From Bin125 sp026705025 (GTDB lineage: Bacteria > Chloroflexota > Dehalococcoidia > Bin125): a stretch of DNA of 64,000 nucleotides. The notes beneath the pieces are model-generated. The model was not told where the DNA came from. It saw only the letters and a program-made list of their open reading frames with translations, and made no database searches. The position numbers and the translations under genes were made by a program. Of this stretch, positions 49,790-59,087 are shown piece by piece. The stretch lies in the NCBI GenBank assembly GCA_026705025.1, contig JAPPBN010000010.1, forward strand, positions 10,671 to 74,670, written 5' to 3'. Each line of letters starts with the position of its first letter. Within the stretch, counting starts at the first letter, position 1.

Positions 49790-50758
49790 TTAGAAGCCCG
49801 CCTGCTTGTCGACTTCGCCGACGAGTTCTCGGTTGCCTCGGTATCGACGCAGGTTCTCGCAGAAACGCTCGAGGTTGCGGCCCGCTCGCAGTTGCGAAGC
49901 GCCGGCAGTGTGCGGCGTCATCACGATGTTCTCGATCTCGAAGACTCGGTGGTCCTGCGGCAGCGGTTCGCCCTCGACCACGTCAAGCGCCGCCCCGCGC
50001 AGGTGTCCCGATTCAACGGCGTCAATCAACGCCTCCAGCTCAATGATCTCACCCCGCGTGACGTTCACAATCACCGATCCCGACTTCATCTTGGCGAATG
50101 TCTCGGCGTTGAAGAGGTGTCGGGTCTCGGCAGTGAGCGGCGTACAGACCGCGACCACGTCGGACTTCTCCAGCAGCGTGTCGAGCTGGTTCATGTGTCC
50201 CACGACCGGAACGATCGGCGTGCCGCGCACGGCGACCGCGTCGACCGCGCGGACGTTCATCCCGAAGCCGTTGGCGCGCTCGGAAATGGCGCGTCCGGTG
50301 CCGCCGAAGCCGACGATCCCCATCGTCAGACCGGAGAGCTCGAACGCCGCGCGCCGCATTGGCACCCGGCCGCCCCAGGCCTCGCCCTTGAGCGTCATTG
50401 CCGACTTCAGCGAGCGAGCCAGCGCCAGCAGGAGCGCGAAGGCGTGGTCCGCGAGGTGGGGCCCGACCAGGCCCTTCTCTCCGGTCAAGGGAATGTCCGC
50501 GTTCTTGAAGTCGTCGAACAGGTAGCCGTCGACGCCGGAAGCGGTGGCGTGGACCCACTTCAGCTCTTTCGCCTCAGCGAACAGGTCGGGCGTGAGATAT
50601 CCGAGCAGCACTTCGGCGTCGGCGATCATCTCCATCGCGTCCTCGCGGTTGTTGGCGACGACGACATCGGCCTCGGGTCCGGAAGCGGCGCGAATCATCT
50701 CGAGTTGCGCCTCGGAGACTTCGGGCAGGGTCAGTCCGGGCATCACGAGTACGCGCAT
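49790..50758 (-). CDS. D-2-hydroxyacid dehydrogenase (NAD-dependent)
   Basis: The 322-residue protein has the NAD-binding GFGGTG near residue 150 and the catalytic trio of the family: arginine in VNVTRGEI, glutamate in VVEGEPLP and histidine in MTPHTAGAS. It interconverts 2-oxoacids and D-2-hydroxyacids. It sits upstream of the IMPase gene on the same strand, and its 3' end covers the possible start region of that gene. The 2-oxoacid range is unknown. Confidence 0.93.
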   Translation of the reverse strand: MRVLVMPGLTLPEVSEAQLEMIRAASGPEADVVVANNREDAMEMIADAEVLLGYLTPDLFAEAKELKWVHATASGVDGYLFDDFKNADIPLTGEKGLVGPHLADHAFALLLALARSLKSAMTLKGEAWGGRVPMRRAAFELSGLTMGIVGFGGTGRAISERANGFGMNVRAVDAVAVRGTPIVPVVGHMNQLDTLLEKSDVVAVCTPLTAETRHLFNAETFAKMKSGSVIVNVTRGEIIELEALIDAVESGHLRGAALDVVEGEPLPQDHRVFEIENIVMTPHTAGASQLRAGRNLERFCENLRRYRGNRELVGEVDKQAGF

Positions 50759-50889
50759 GGGTTGTCTGCTCCTGAGTCCAGCTGGGGCGCGACCGGTGAG
50801 CGCCAGCGGTCAGAGTACCACCGGCAGTGCTCGACACAGGCCGCCGTAGACTGGCTCGCGAATCGGGTTTCAGCAAGTGAGGAGCGAAC

Positions 50890-51822
50890 ATGGCTGACGT
50901 GCAATTCGGGGCGCAGGTCTCGGCGTATCTGACATCGTGGGAGGAGATTCGCGCCGTCGCTCAGACGATGGACGCCGGCCGCTATGACTCAATCTGGTTC
51001 GCCGATCACTTCGTCCCGCCGAATCGGGGCAAGGAAGTCGAGGACCGCGAGGCATTCGAAGCGTTCTCGCTTGCTGCTGCTGTGGGCGTGGCCACGGAGA
51101 CGCTGCGAATCGGTCACCTGGTGCTGGGCAACACCTACCGGAACCCGGGTCTGGTGGCGAAGATCGCGGGGTCGGTGGACCACATCTCGCACGGTCGCTT
51201 CACACTTGGCATTGGCGCCTCGTGGTTTCTGCGCGAGCACCAGGCGTACGGCTGGGACTTCCCCAGTATGAAAGAGCGGCAGGACCGTTTCGAGGAAGCG
51301 TGTAAGATGCTGCGCAGCATTATCCATAACGACGGCGCCCGGGTGACGTTCGACGGGCAGTACTATTCGCTCGACGACGCTCCCCTGTCGCCGGGAAGCT
51401 ACAACAACCCGATACCCATCCTCGTTGGTGGCACCGGGCCGAAGCGAACGTTAAGAACGCTTGCCTTGTACGGTGACATTCTGAATCTCGACGGCTGGGC
51501 CGGCCGTGGGATGTCGGTGGAATTACTGAAGGAGAAGGTTGACATACTCCACGCCCATTGCGAGGACGTCGGCAGGGATCCCTCAGAGATTAAGATTACA
51601 GCATTGATGCCGTGCCTGCTGACCGACGATGAGGTTGCAGCGAAAGAGTGGGAAGAGCGCATCGGCCCGGGTACGTTAAACGGAAGCGCGGACAAGATAG
51701 CGGAGCGTATCGGTGAGTTCATCGATTACGGTATCGACGAGATCATGTTCGGCCGACGCGGCGACAATGATCCCGAGTACTTCCAGCACCTGGACGATGA
51801 AGTGATTGCTCAGTTTCGATAG
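50890..51822 (+). CDS. LLM-class flavin/F420-dependent oxidoreductase
   Basis: The 310-residue TIM-barrel protein has the luciferase-like signatures SIWFADHF, TLRIGHLVLGNTYRNPGLVAK, HGRFTLGIGASWF and the closing GIDEIMFG segment. Stand-alone members use FMNH2 or F420. ATG 50890 follows GAGGAGCG. Base composition and codon choice drift lower in GC over its second half. It is followed 49 bases later by the aldo/keto reductase gene on the same strand. Confidence 0.92.
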   Translation: MADVQFGAQVSAYLTSWEEIRAVAQTMDAGRYDSIWFADHFVPPNRGKEVEDREAFEAFSLAAAVGVATETLRIGHLVLGNTYRNPGLVAKIAGSVDHISHGRFTLGIGASWFLREHQAYGWDFPSMKERQDRFEEACKMLRSIIHNDGARVTFDGQYYSLDDAPLSPGSYNNPIPILVGGTGPKRTLRTLALYGDILNLDGWAGRGMSVELLKEKVDILHAHCEDVGRDPSEIKITALMPCLLTDDEVAAKEWEERIGPGTLNGSADKIAERIGEFIDYGIDEIMFGRRGDNDPEYFQHLDDEVIAQFR

Positions 51823-51871
51823 GAGCGATGAACAGTTGTAACTGACAAACTGCAAATCGAAGGAGATGACA

Positions 51872-52873
51872 ATGAAGGTTCGACGTATGGGCCGCACCGG
51901 CTTACGTGTATCGGAGATCTGCCTGGGAACGATGACCTTCGGGTATCAAACCGAGACCGATGAAGCATTCCGGATTATGGACACCGCCTTTGAAGGAGGC
52001 GTAAACTTCATTGACACCGCTGATGTGTATCCATTGGGCTCAGATGATGTGGGAACAACTGAGTCAATCGTCGGTCGCTGGCTGGCGGGTAGGCCTCGCG
52101 ATCAAGTCGTCCTGGCGACCAAGTGCGTCGGTGCGATGGGTCCCTCGCCGAACCAGAGGGGAGCGTCGCGCCAGCACATCCTGTCGGCCGTGGATGAATC
52201 ATTGCGCCGATTGGGTACCGATTACATCGATCTCTATCAGTTGCACTCGCCCGATTGGTCGGTGCCGGTGGAGGAGACGATGCAGGCGCTTGACGACCTC
52301 GTGCGCTGGGGCAAGGTGCGCTACGTCGGTTCGTCGAACTACCGCGCCTGGCAACTGGCGCTGTCATTGGGCGCTTCGGACAGGGCCGGTATCACGCGGT
52401 TCGACTGCGACCAGCCGCGCTACAACATCCTCTGGCGCGACATCGAGTCCGACCTGCTCCCGCTCTGCCGTGACCAGGGAGTCGGAATCATCGCCTACAA
52501 CCCCCTGGCCGGCGGCTTCCTGACCGGCAAGTACCGAAACACCGAGGATCTGCGCGACGACACCCGCTTCACCCTGGGCAGCGCCGGCCCGCGCTATCGT
52601 GCCCGCTACTGGCACGACATCCAGTTCGAGCAGGTCGCCCGCCTGCAGACCTACTTCGCCGAGCGAGACATCAGCATCACCCACGCCGCCATCGCCTGGG
52701 TGCTGGCGCAGAACGGGATCACCTCGGCAATCGTGGGAGCGTCGAGGGCGGAGCAGATCGTGGATTCGCTTAAGTACTCGGAGGTCGAGTTGAGTGAGGA
52801 GGACCTGGAGTTCTGCGATCGTCCTTGGTATGAGATTCCGCGTCCAACGGACCCTGAAGTTGCGATGCGGTAA
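51872..52873 (+). CDS. Aldo/keto reductase
   Basis: The 333-residue protein has the AKR tetrad: aspartate in NFIDTAD, tyrosine in DVYPLG, lysine in ATKCVG and histidine in YQLHSPD. It is NADPH-dependent and resembles the TIM-barrel AKRs of the YajO/Tas group. ATG 51872 is preferred to ATG 51866 because AGGAG then lies six bases ahead instead of touching the start. Together with the LLM gene it may act on a shared aldehyde or ketone. Confidence 0.92.
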   Translation: MKVRRMGRTGLRVSEICLGTMTFGYQTETDEAFRIMDTAFEGGVNFIDTADVYPLGSDDVGTTESIVGRWLAGRPRDQVVLATKCVGAMGPSPNQRGASRQHILSAVDESLRRLGTDYIDLYQLHSPDWSVPVEETMQALDDLVRWGKVRYVGSSNYRAWQLALSLGASDRAGITRFDCDQPRYNILWRDIESDLLPLCRDQGVGIIAYNPLAGGFLTGKYRNTEDLRDDTRFTLGSAGPRYRARYWHDIQFEQVARLQTYFAERDISITHAAIAWVLAQNGITSAIVGASRAEQIVDSLKYSEVELSEEDLEFCDRPWYEIPRPTDPEVAMR

Positions 52874-52901
52874 TGCAAAGCACTCCTCCGACAAGTCTCG
52901 T

Positions 52902-52926
52902 GATACCCGCGCTCGTCGCGGGTATC
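52902..52926. repeat. ATACCCGCG palindrome, copy 2
   Basis: Ten-base arms GATACCCGCG and CGCGGGTATC with a five-base loop, followed by TCGC as in copy 1. It sits between convergent genes and could end both transcripts. A second imperfect GCCGCGGC/GCCGCGGC-like stem follows near 52970-52995. Confidence 0.75.
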
Positions 52927-53005
52927 TCGCTGAACTGAGCGCGGATGCCCCCTGCCGTATGCAGCGAGATTGCCGCGGCAAGCGCGGCAATGACGAAGGT
53001 GTTGG

Positions 53006-54400
53006 TTACAACCACACCGCCTCGTGCGACCCAGGCTTCACGGTCCGACCCCACTTTGGTGTCATGTCGCTGAACTGGATGGGGAAGCTCAGGCGGGTCA
53101 GCGTCCCGTAGTCCGACTCGACGTCTTCGCTGTACTTGTCGGCGAGGCGCCAGCCCTCTTCGGGATCGGCGTCCGATATCTGGTGGGGCGTTCCCAGTCG
53201 GAGGAACCAGGATGCCGTCTGGCCCAGGGCGACCCTGACGTGCCAGCTGCCTCCCTCGATGGAACGTCTTCGCAGCGCTTCGAGCGCCCCGTAGGCGCCC
53301 CAGTATCCGGTGCCGTAGTCGTTGAGCGCGATGGCCGGGCCGACGCCCATCATGCTGGTCATGTCCTTCTGCTGGACGTGATGAATGCCCGACGCAGCCT
53401 GCACGTTGCCGTCGAAGCCTCGCTTCTCCTGCCAGGGACCGAACTGTCCGTAGGCGTTCTCGGAGATGTAGATGATCCCGGGGCAACGCTCGGCCAGGGC
53501 TTCCGGGCTGAGGCCTCGTCGAGCCAGCGACTTGGCGCGATACGACTGGCTGAAGATGTCGGCGTCCTCGAGCAAATCCCAGAGGGCGTCGCGCCCCTCT
53601 ATGGTGTCGAAATCGACGTGGGCGCGGCGTTTGCCGTGTCCGGTATCGGCTTGCGCAGCCTGCAAGTCGGCGACGTCGGGCGCGCCAATGTGCAGCACAT
53701 CCGCGCCGAGCGCGGCAAGCGTGCGTGAGATGGTTGGTCCGGCGAGCACCTTGGTGTTGTCGATCACCCGGACGCCGTTGAGCGGCAGCTCGCCACCGGG
53801 GATTGGTTTGGGAGGCGCGTCGCCGATCCGCTCGATGATCACGGCAGGGGAATCGGCCAGCAGCTTGCCCTGCGGGTGAACGTTCCACTCCTCCGGCGAC
53901 TTGACGACGACGCCGGGAAGTTGCGCCGCATTCAGCCGGGCTTCCATGTCGTCCCCATCGTGCGCGGCCACATACTCAGCAATGTTGTCGTACGAGCAGT
54001 CGAGGACTTCCAGTGTGCGCTCGGCGATGTGCGGGAATCCGCTCAACAGGTACAGATATCGACCGTCGCTGGTCGGGAAGATTCCCTGTCCGGGCGCCAT
54101 GGAGTCGGGCATCGACTCCAACGCGTTCTGGCCGTCGATCTTCAGCACCCACATCGAGGAGATGCCGACTGCGGCCTGTCCCATGTTGATCTCGGCCGAT
54201 TGCCGCCGCCCGGTCTGCTGGCAGCGGATGTCGTCAACGACGCCGGCGATGTTGCCCAGGATTGACGCGACACCTGAAGCGAGTCGCAGCGGCGACGGAT
54301 AGATGGGATCGCCGTCGCCGACGAAGCGGATGTCGGAGTCGGTCGGCTCGACGCCTGCGGCTCGCGTGATGGCCTCGAAGTCGGCTCGTTGCAAGGACAT
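53006..54400 (-). CDS. CaiB/BaiF CoA-transferase with permuted or duplicated domain order (3 of 3)
   Basis: In this 464-residue protein the normal family opening (LPLNGVRVIDNTKVLAGPTISRTLAALGADVLHIG) occurs only at about residue 205. The first 200 residues resemble the middle and C-terminal part of the family (ILGNIAGVVDDIRCQQTGRRQSAEINMGQAAVG), without a catalytic aspartate in the matching place. The second half has a complete LNDYGTGYWGAYGALEAL segment with the aspartate. It may be a two-domain fusion of half-length chains or a circular permutation. Substrate unknown. Confidence 0.85.
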   Translation of the reverse strand: MSLQRADFEAITRAAGVEPTDSDIRFVGDGDPIYPSPLRLASGVASILGNIAGVVDDIRCQQTGRRQSAEINMGQAAVGISSMWVLKIDGQNALESMPDSMAPGQGIFPTSDGRYLYLLSGFPHIAERTLEVLDCSYDNIAEYVAAHDGDDMEARLNAAQLPGVVVKSPEEWNVHPQGKLLADSPAVIIERIGDAPPKPIPGGELPLNGVRVIDNTKVLAGPTISRTLAALGADVLHIGAPDVADLQAAQADTGHGKRRAHVDFDTIEGRDALWDLLEDADIFSQSYRAKSLARRGLSPEALAERCPGIIYISENAYGQFGPWQEKRGFDGNVQAASGIHHVQQKDMTSMMGVGPAIALNDYGTGYWGAYGALEALRRRSIEGGSWHVRVALGQTASWFLRLGTPHQISDADPEEGWRLADKYSEDVESDYGTLTRLSFPIQFSDMTPKWGRTVKPGSHEAVWL

Positions 54401-54494
54401 GGTCTGTTCCTGTCACATCTGGTGGTCGCGAGTCAGACTAGCGAGTTGTGCTGCATATGCTGACGGTCAACGGACGCTGACTGAGGTGGAGCGC

Positions 54495-55739
54495 GTGGCT
54501 CGACAGACAAGACAGGGCAATGGCGATCCCCTGTGGCGCCTGGCCAGAAGTCGGGGGCTCAATCGGCGTCGATTTCTGACCCTGCTGTTGGCCGGAGGGA
54601 CGGCCGCCGTGCTGGCGGCCTGCGGCGACGCGATCCCTGAGTGGTCGGGCGGCGCCGACCAGTCTGTTGCTTCCGTCGAACCTCCGTTGGTCTTCAAGGA
54701 TCCGACGCCGTTCATCGATCATGGCCAGGCAGGACTGGAAGCTCGCCTGGAGTTGCAGACTGGTTCGATTACTTCCAACGAACAGTTCTTCGTACGCAAC
54801 AACTCGCGCAGCGTGGACCTCGACATCGAGCGCTGGTCGCTGGTGATTGAAGGCGATGCCGTTGACGAAGGAACAGAGCTCAGATTCGACGACATCCTCC
54901 GGTTGCCCCAGCGCAGGATGACCGCCTACCTGGAGTGCGCCGGCAATCATCGGGTGATGTTCGATTTGCTGCAGGGCCGCGCTGCCAGCGGCACCCAGTG
55001 GGGACGTGGGGCGATCGGCAATGCCGAGTGGACCGGGGTCTCGTTAGCGGATGTGCTGACGCTCGCCGGCGTGACTGACGATGCCGTCAGCGTCTTGCTC
55101 ATCGGGCTGGATCCAGAGTCTCCGGAAGGGGGATTCCGCCGCGTGATGCCGCTCGAGAAGGCCATGCATCCCGACACCCTGCTGGTCCATCGAATGAACG
55201 GCAAGCCGCTGCCGACGGACCATGGATTCCCCCTACGGGCGATCGTGCCGGGATGGGTCGGCTCGTCGCAAATCAAGTGGTTGGGGCGAATCGCCGTTTC
55301 TGCTGAGCCACAGTGGACTCGCAACAACACGACCTCCTATGTGTTGATCGGTGATGAGTACGAGCCGGACGGCGAGGCCGACGGCCGTGTCGTGACGCTT
55401 CAGTCGATCAAAAGCGCCCTGGCATTGCCCTGGCCGGCTCGGCTGAGTGCCACTCGTCACCAGTTGGCGGGATACGCGCACTCGCCATATGGCGAGATTG
55501 CTTCGCTGGAGTGGAGCGACGACGCCGGGACAACCTGGCATCGTGCTCGGCTCGCGAGTCGGCAGGTCGAATACGGTTGGGTTCAGTTCGCATTCGAGTG
55601 GAATGCCTCGGTTGGCGAACACACGATCAGGACTCGAGCAACTGACATGGACGGGAACACGCAGCCGGAATCAGTGCCCTTCAATGAGAAGGGGTACCTG
55701 TTCAATCAGCCGCTGCCGCATCCGATTTCGGTCGCCTGA
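54495..55739 (+). CDS. Sulfite-oxidase-like molybdopterin oxidoreductase (Tat lipoprotein)
   Basis: The 414-residue protein has a twin-arginine signal (LNRRRFLTLLLAGG) and a lipobox with C43. The SUOX domain holds the Mo-ligand cysteine C148 in AYLECAGNHR and the HGFPLRAIVPGW segment. The C-terminal dimerisation domain begins near SALALPWPAR. Such proteins oxidise sulfite or reduce sulfoxides at the cell surface. GTG 54495 has GGAG nearby; an earlier in-frame GTG (54486) is also possible. Folded export by Tat is implied by the Mo cofactor. Confidence 0.9.
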   Translation: MARQTRQGNGDPLWRLARSRGLNRRRFLTLLLAGGTAAVLAACGDAIPEWSGGADQSVASVEPPLVFKDPTPFIDHGQAGLEARLELQTGSITSNEQFFVRNNSRSVDLDIERWSLVIEGDAVDEGTELRFDDILRLPQRRMTAYLECAGNHRVMFDLLQGRAASGTQWGRGAIGNAEWTGVSLADVLTLAGVTDDAVSVLLIGLDPESPEGGFRRVMPLEKAMHPDTLLVHRMNGKPLPTDHGFPLRAIVPGWVGSSQIKWLGRIAVSAEPQWTRNNTTSYVLIGDEYEPDGEADGRVVTLQSIKSALALPWPARLSATRHQLAGYAHSPYGEIASLEWSDDAGTTWHRARLASRQVEYGWVQFAFEWNASVGEHTIRTRATDMDGNTQPESVPFNEKGYLFNQPLPHPISVA

Positions 55740-55794
55740 GGCCCGCCCGTCTACGTTACCCTTGGCCGAACTTCAAACCCTGGGAGGGACTGCG

Positions 55795-56889
55795 ATGCGC
55801 GCTGCCGTACTTGAGGCTCCGAATACTCCGTTGTTGGTCAAGGATTTGGTCCAGGACGAGCCGCAATATGGCGAAGTGCGGGTGAGGATGGGCGCAGCCG
55901 GGATCTGCGCCTCGGACCATCACATCATGGAGGGCACGGCCGCATTCCCGCTGCCCTCGGTGCTGGGACACGAGGGCGCCGGCACGATCGAACAAGTCGG
56001 ACCGGGCGTCATCAGCCTGAAGCCGGGCGACCGCTGCATTCTCTCGTTCGTCACCCCCTGCGGGCAGTGCCCGACCTGCCGCCGCGGACAGCCCCAGCTC
56101 TGTGACCTGCACCAGGCGACCGGCTCGCGGCTGCTCGACGGCACCGTGCGGCTGCACGACGAATCCGGACGCGAGATCTATCAAATGGGCAAGCTCGGCG
56201 TGTTCGGCGAGCATGTCGTCACCGCCCAGCAGGCCTGCTTCCCGATTCCCGATCAGGTGCCGATGGAAGTCGCGGCACTGATTGGTTGCTCCGTCACGAC
56301 CGGCGTCGGCGCCGTGATCAATCAGCCGACGGCTCGGGCCGGGATGACGGTGGCCGTGATTGGCGCCGGCGGCGTCGGACTGAACGCAATCCAGGGCGCG
56401 AAAATGCTCAACGCGAGCAAGATCATCGCGGTCGACATCCACGACCACAAACTCGAGTTTGCCAGGAAGTTTGGCGCGACCGACACGGTCAACGCCCGCA
56501 ACGTCAACGCTGCCGCGGCGGTGGTGGAGCTCTCCAATGGCGGCGTCGACTTCGCCTTCGACACGTTCGGCTCCGACGTCACCGCGAACCAGGTCTTCGA
56601 GTCGCTGGGCAAAGGCGGTACCGGCGTAATCGTCGGGCTGGCGCCGACCGAGGCAGTCGGATCGTTCGACCTCGTCGACATGGTGCGCAAGCAGAAGACG
56701 ATGGTCGGTTCGTACTACGGCTCAGCCTCTCCGCATCGGACCTTCGAGGTCCTGGTCGACGCCTACGTCAATGGCCGAATCCAGATCGATCACATCGTCC
56801 AGCGCAAGTATCCGCTGGACGAAATCAACGAGGCCTTCCAGGCCCTCGAACGCGGCGAAGACGGCCGCGGCGTGATCATCTACGACTAG
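55795..56889 (+). CDS. Zinc-dependent alcohol dehydrogenase (MDR, class III-like)
   Basis: The 364-residue protein shows the GHEGAG catalytic-zinc region, the structural-zinc cysteines (CGQCPTCRRGQPQLC), the GCSVTTGVGAV segment and the Rossmann motif GAGGVGLNAIQGAK. Spacing of the lobe after the cysteines (VRLHDESGREI) resembles the NDMA-type or formaldehyde-dehydrogenase-like branch. ATG 55795 follows GGGAGGGA. Likely oxidises an alcohol from the surrounding catabolic genes. Confidence 0.93.
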   Translation: MRAAVLEAPNTPLLVKDLVQDEPQYGEVRVRMGAAGICASDHHIMEGTAAFPLPSVLGHEGAGTIEQVGPGVISLKPGDRCILSFVTPCGQCPTCRRGQPQLCDLHQATGSRLLDGTVRLHDESGREIYQMGKLGVFGEHVVTAQQACFPIPDQVPMEVAALIGCSVTTGVGAVINQPTARAGMTVAVIGAGGVGLNAIQGAKMLNASKIIAVDIHDHKLEFARKFGATDTVNARNVNAAAAVVELSNGGVDFAFDTFGSDVTANQVFESLGKGGTGVIVGLAPTEAVGSFDLVDMVRKQKTMVGSYYGSASPHRTFEVLVDAYVNGRIQIDHIVQRKYPLDEINEAFQALERGEDGRGVIIYD

Positions 56890-56900
56890 TCGGCCTGCGG

Positions 56901-57992
56901 TTACTCCAGCGTAGCGACGTGCTGGCTCTTGACGAGGTCCCAATCGATGTCGAAGCCGAGGCCGGGCCTGGTCGGCGCTGAGACCGTGCCTCCCGACATG
57001 TCGATGTCTTCGACCAGGCCGTAGAGGAAGCCGCCGGTGCTGGGGAAGTACTCGAAGAACTCGCAGTTGGGCACGGCCATCGTGACATGCAGGTTGGCCA
57101 CGTTGTTGAGACTGTTGCCGCCGTGGTGGATCTCGCACTTCATCTGGAATCCCTCGGCCAGATGGCAGAGGCGCACGAGCGGCGTGATCCCGCCGGTCAC
57201 CGCGACGTCGCCGCGCAGGATGTCAGTCGCGTACTGCGTGATCCACTGGGTCATGCCGTAGTAGCGGCCGGGCGCGTACTCGGTCGACATGATCGGGATG
57301 TCGAGCTTCTGGTGCAGCTTGACGTAGCTGTACAGGTCATTCTCGTCCAGCGGATCCTCGTACCAGTAGAAGTCCAGATCTTCAATCGCCCGGCCGACTC
57401 GGACCGCGTCCTCGTACTGATACGACCACATGCTGTCTAGCATCAGGATCATCTCGTCGCCGACAGCCTCTCGCACCGCCTCGCAAATCCTGATGTCCGC
57501 CTTGGCCTCGCCGTGCGGATGGAGCTTGTGCGCGATCCAGCCGTCCGACTGAAACTCGAGCGCCTCCTGGACATACTCCTCCGGCGACTCCCACCAGGCG
57601 GTCGACGAGTAGACCGGCACCTCGTCTTTGCACGTCCCGAGCAGCCGGTGGATCGGCTGGTCGGCGAGCTTCCCGTTGATGTCCCAGAGAGCGATGTCGA
57701 TCGCGCCAATCGCGGCATGCGAGACGCCCCGATTCTGCTTGTAACAGTCCGCCCAGATCCGGCCGATGTCCTGCGCATTCTTGCCCATCACGCGCGGTTT
57801 GAGCAGATCGATCAGCGGCTGCGCGTGGTACTCCGGACGCGACAGAAACGCATTCCCCGTGACACCGGCGTCGGTCTCGATGCTCACAACCGACAGCTGA
57901 TTGCGCCCGCCAAAGCGCATCCCCGATCCGACCCGCCAGTTGGGCGTCTCCCAGTCGAACACATCGACCTTGACGTTGGTAATCGTGACCAT
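56901..57992 (-). CDS. Enolase-superfamily (mandelate racemase/muconate lactonizing-like) dehydratase
   Basis: The 363-residue protein has the N-terminal capping domain and TIM barrel. The metal ligands are in MLDSMWSY (Asp), YEDPL (Glu) and STEYAPG (Glu). A lysine lies in HKLHPHGEAK, and a histidine in IHHGGNS on the opposite face. This is the acid-sugar dehydratase type of layout. SAR202 bacteria are known for many such paralogues. ATG 57992 opens the first conserved strand. Confidence 0.92.
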   Translation of the reverse strand: MVTITNVKVDVFDWETPNWRVGSGMRFGGRNQLSVVSIETDAGVTGNAFLSRPEYHAQPLIDLLKPRVMGKNAQDIGRIWADCYKQNRGVSHAAIGAIDIALWDINGKLADQPIHRLLGTCKDEVPVYSSTAWWESPEEYVQEALEFQSDGWIAHKLHPHGEAKADIRICEAVREAVGDEMILMLDSMWSYQYEDAVRVGRAIEDLDFYWYEDPLDENDLYSYVKLHQKLDIPIMSTEYAPGRYYGMTQWITQYATDILRGDVAVTGGITPLVRLCHLAEGFQMKCEIHHGGNSLNNVANLHVTMAVPNCEFFEYFPSTGGFLYGLVEDIDMSGGTVSAPTRPGLGFDIDWDLVKSQHVATLE

Positions 57993-58025
57993 TGGTTGCT
58001 CGCTTCCCTCTATCGACAATCCGCG

Positions 58026-58119
58026 ACCCTCACCCTAGCCCTCTCCCTCAGGGAGAGGGAACCAGAGAAGCGTCCCTTCCGGCTCCCTCTCCCCGAGGGA
58101 GAGGGTTGGGGTGAGGGTC
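58026..58119. repeat. Inverted pair of REP-like palindromes (copies 5 and 6)
   Basis: Copy 58026-58059 is inverted relative to 58084-58119; together they form a large hairpin with ends GACCCTCACCC and GGGTGAGGGTCC. It lies upstream of the enolase-superfamily start and downstream of nothing on the plus strand. Confidence 0.8.
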
Positions 58120-58232
58120 CTTGATCGCTTGCAAATCAACTACGATGACCACTGGGCAGGCGACCGTCGTGCGGGGGACCCTAGTGCCGCGACGGACGTC
58201 CACGCGCGGGCCGCTAACCCGCGCGCCCGTTC

Positions 58233-59045
58233 TTACCGACCCCTGAATTCCGCCGGACGCTTCTCCAGGAAGCTGTCGATCCCTTCCTGACGATCCTCCG
58301 AGTCTCCCGTCACGCCCAGACCCCAGGCTTCCCGCTCGACCTGCATGTCGAACGTCGACGCCTGGTTGTTCACCAGACGCTTGGTCAGCTCGATCGCCAG
58401 CGACGGACCGCGCGCGATCTTCTCCGCCAGCGCGATCGACTCCTCGACCAGCGTCTCAGGGTCCAGCGTTCGATTCACCAACCCGTACCGCTCCGCATCC
58501 GACGCGTTCAGCGGCTCGCCCGTGTACATCAGCTCCAGCGCCCGACCCTTGCCCAGCATCTGCGGCAGATAGTACGTGCTGCCGGTGTCGGGCGTGATCG
58601 CCCGGTGGACAAACGCCGAGATAAACCGCGCATTCGTCGACGCCAGCCGGATATCGCAGGCCAGCGCCAACGACATCCCCGCGCCCGCCGCCGCGCCGTT
58701 GACCGCCGCCACGATCGGCTTCGGATAGTCGTTCAGCGTCGAGAACAGCACCCCGTAATGCCCGATCGGCGCCTCCTTGTGACGCCGATACCCGCTCGCC
58801 TCATCCAGCTCGTCCGACAGCTTGCGCATCGCCGCCCCGCCCGTCACATCCGCGCCTGCGCAGAAGCCGCGACCCGCCCCCGTAATCACCATCGACTTGA
58901 CCTCGTCGTCATGCCGGGTCGACTCCAGCACGTCCAGCAACTCAAACACCAGACGAGGCCCCATCGCATTCATCTTCTCAGGACGATTCAGCGTCACAAT
59001 CGCGACGTGGTTCTGGATCTCAAGAGTCAGGTCTTCGTAGGTCAT
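58233..59045 (-). CDS. Enoyl-CoA hydratase/isomerase family protein
   Basis: The 270-residue crotonase-fold protein has NRPEKMNAM, the oxyanion segments GAGRGFCAGADV and AAVNGAAAGAGMSLALACD, and RAITPDTGSTYYLPQMLG in the catalytic region. Of the two glutamates of classical hydratases, the second appears as Asp in TPDTGS and the first is absent, so it may be an isomerase or hydrolase of the superfamily. Start ATG 59045 has AGGG ahead. Confidence 0.9.
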   Translation of the reverse strand: MTYEDLTLEIQNHVAIVTLNRPEKMNAMGPRLVFELLDVLESTRHDDEVKSMVITGAGRGFCAGADVTGGAAMRKLSDELDEASGYRRHKEAPIGHYGVLFSTLNDYPKPIVAAVNGAAAGAGMSLALACDIRLASTNARFISAFVHRAITPDTGSTYYLPQMLGKGRALELMYTGEPLNASDAERYGLVNRTLDPETLVEESIALAEKIARGPSLAIELTKRLVNNQASTFDMQVEREAWGLGVTGDSEDRQEGIDSFLEKRPAEFRGR

Positions 59046-59087
59046 GGTGCATCCCTTCGGCTACGCGTCATGCTATTGGGTCGGCGG

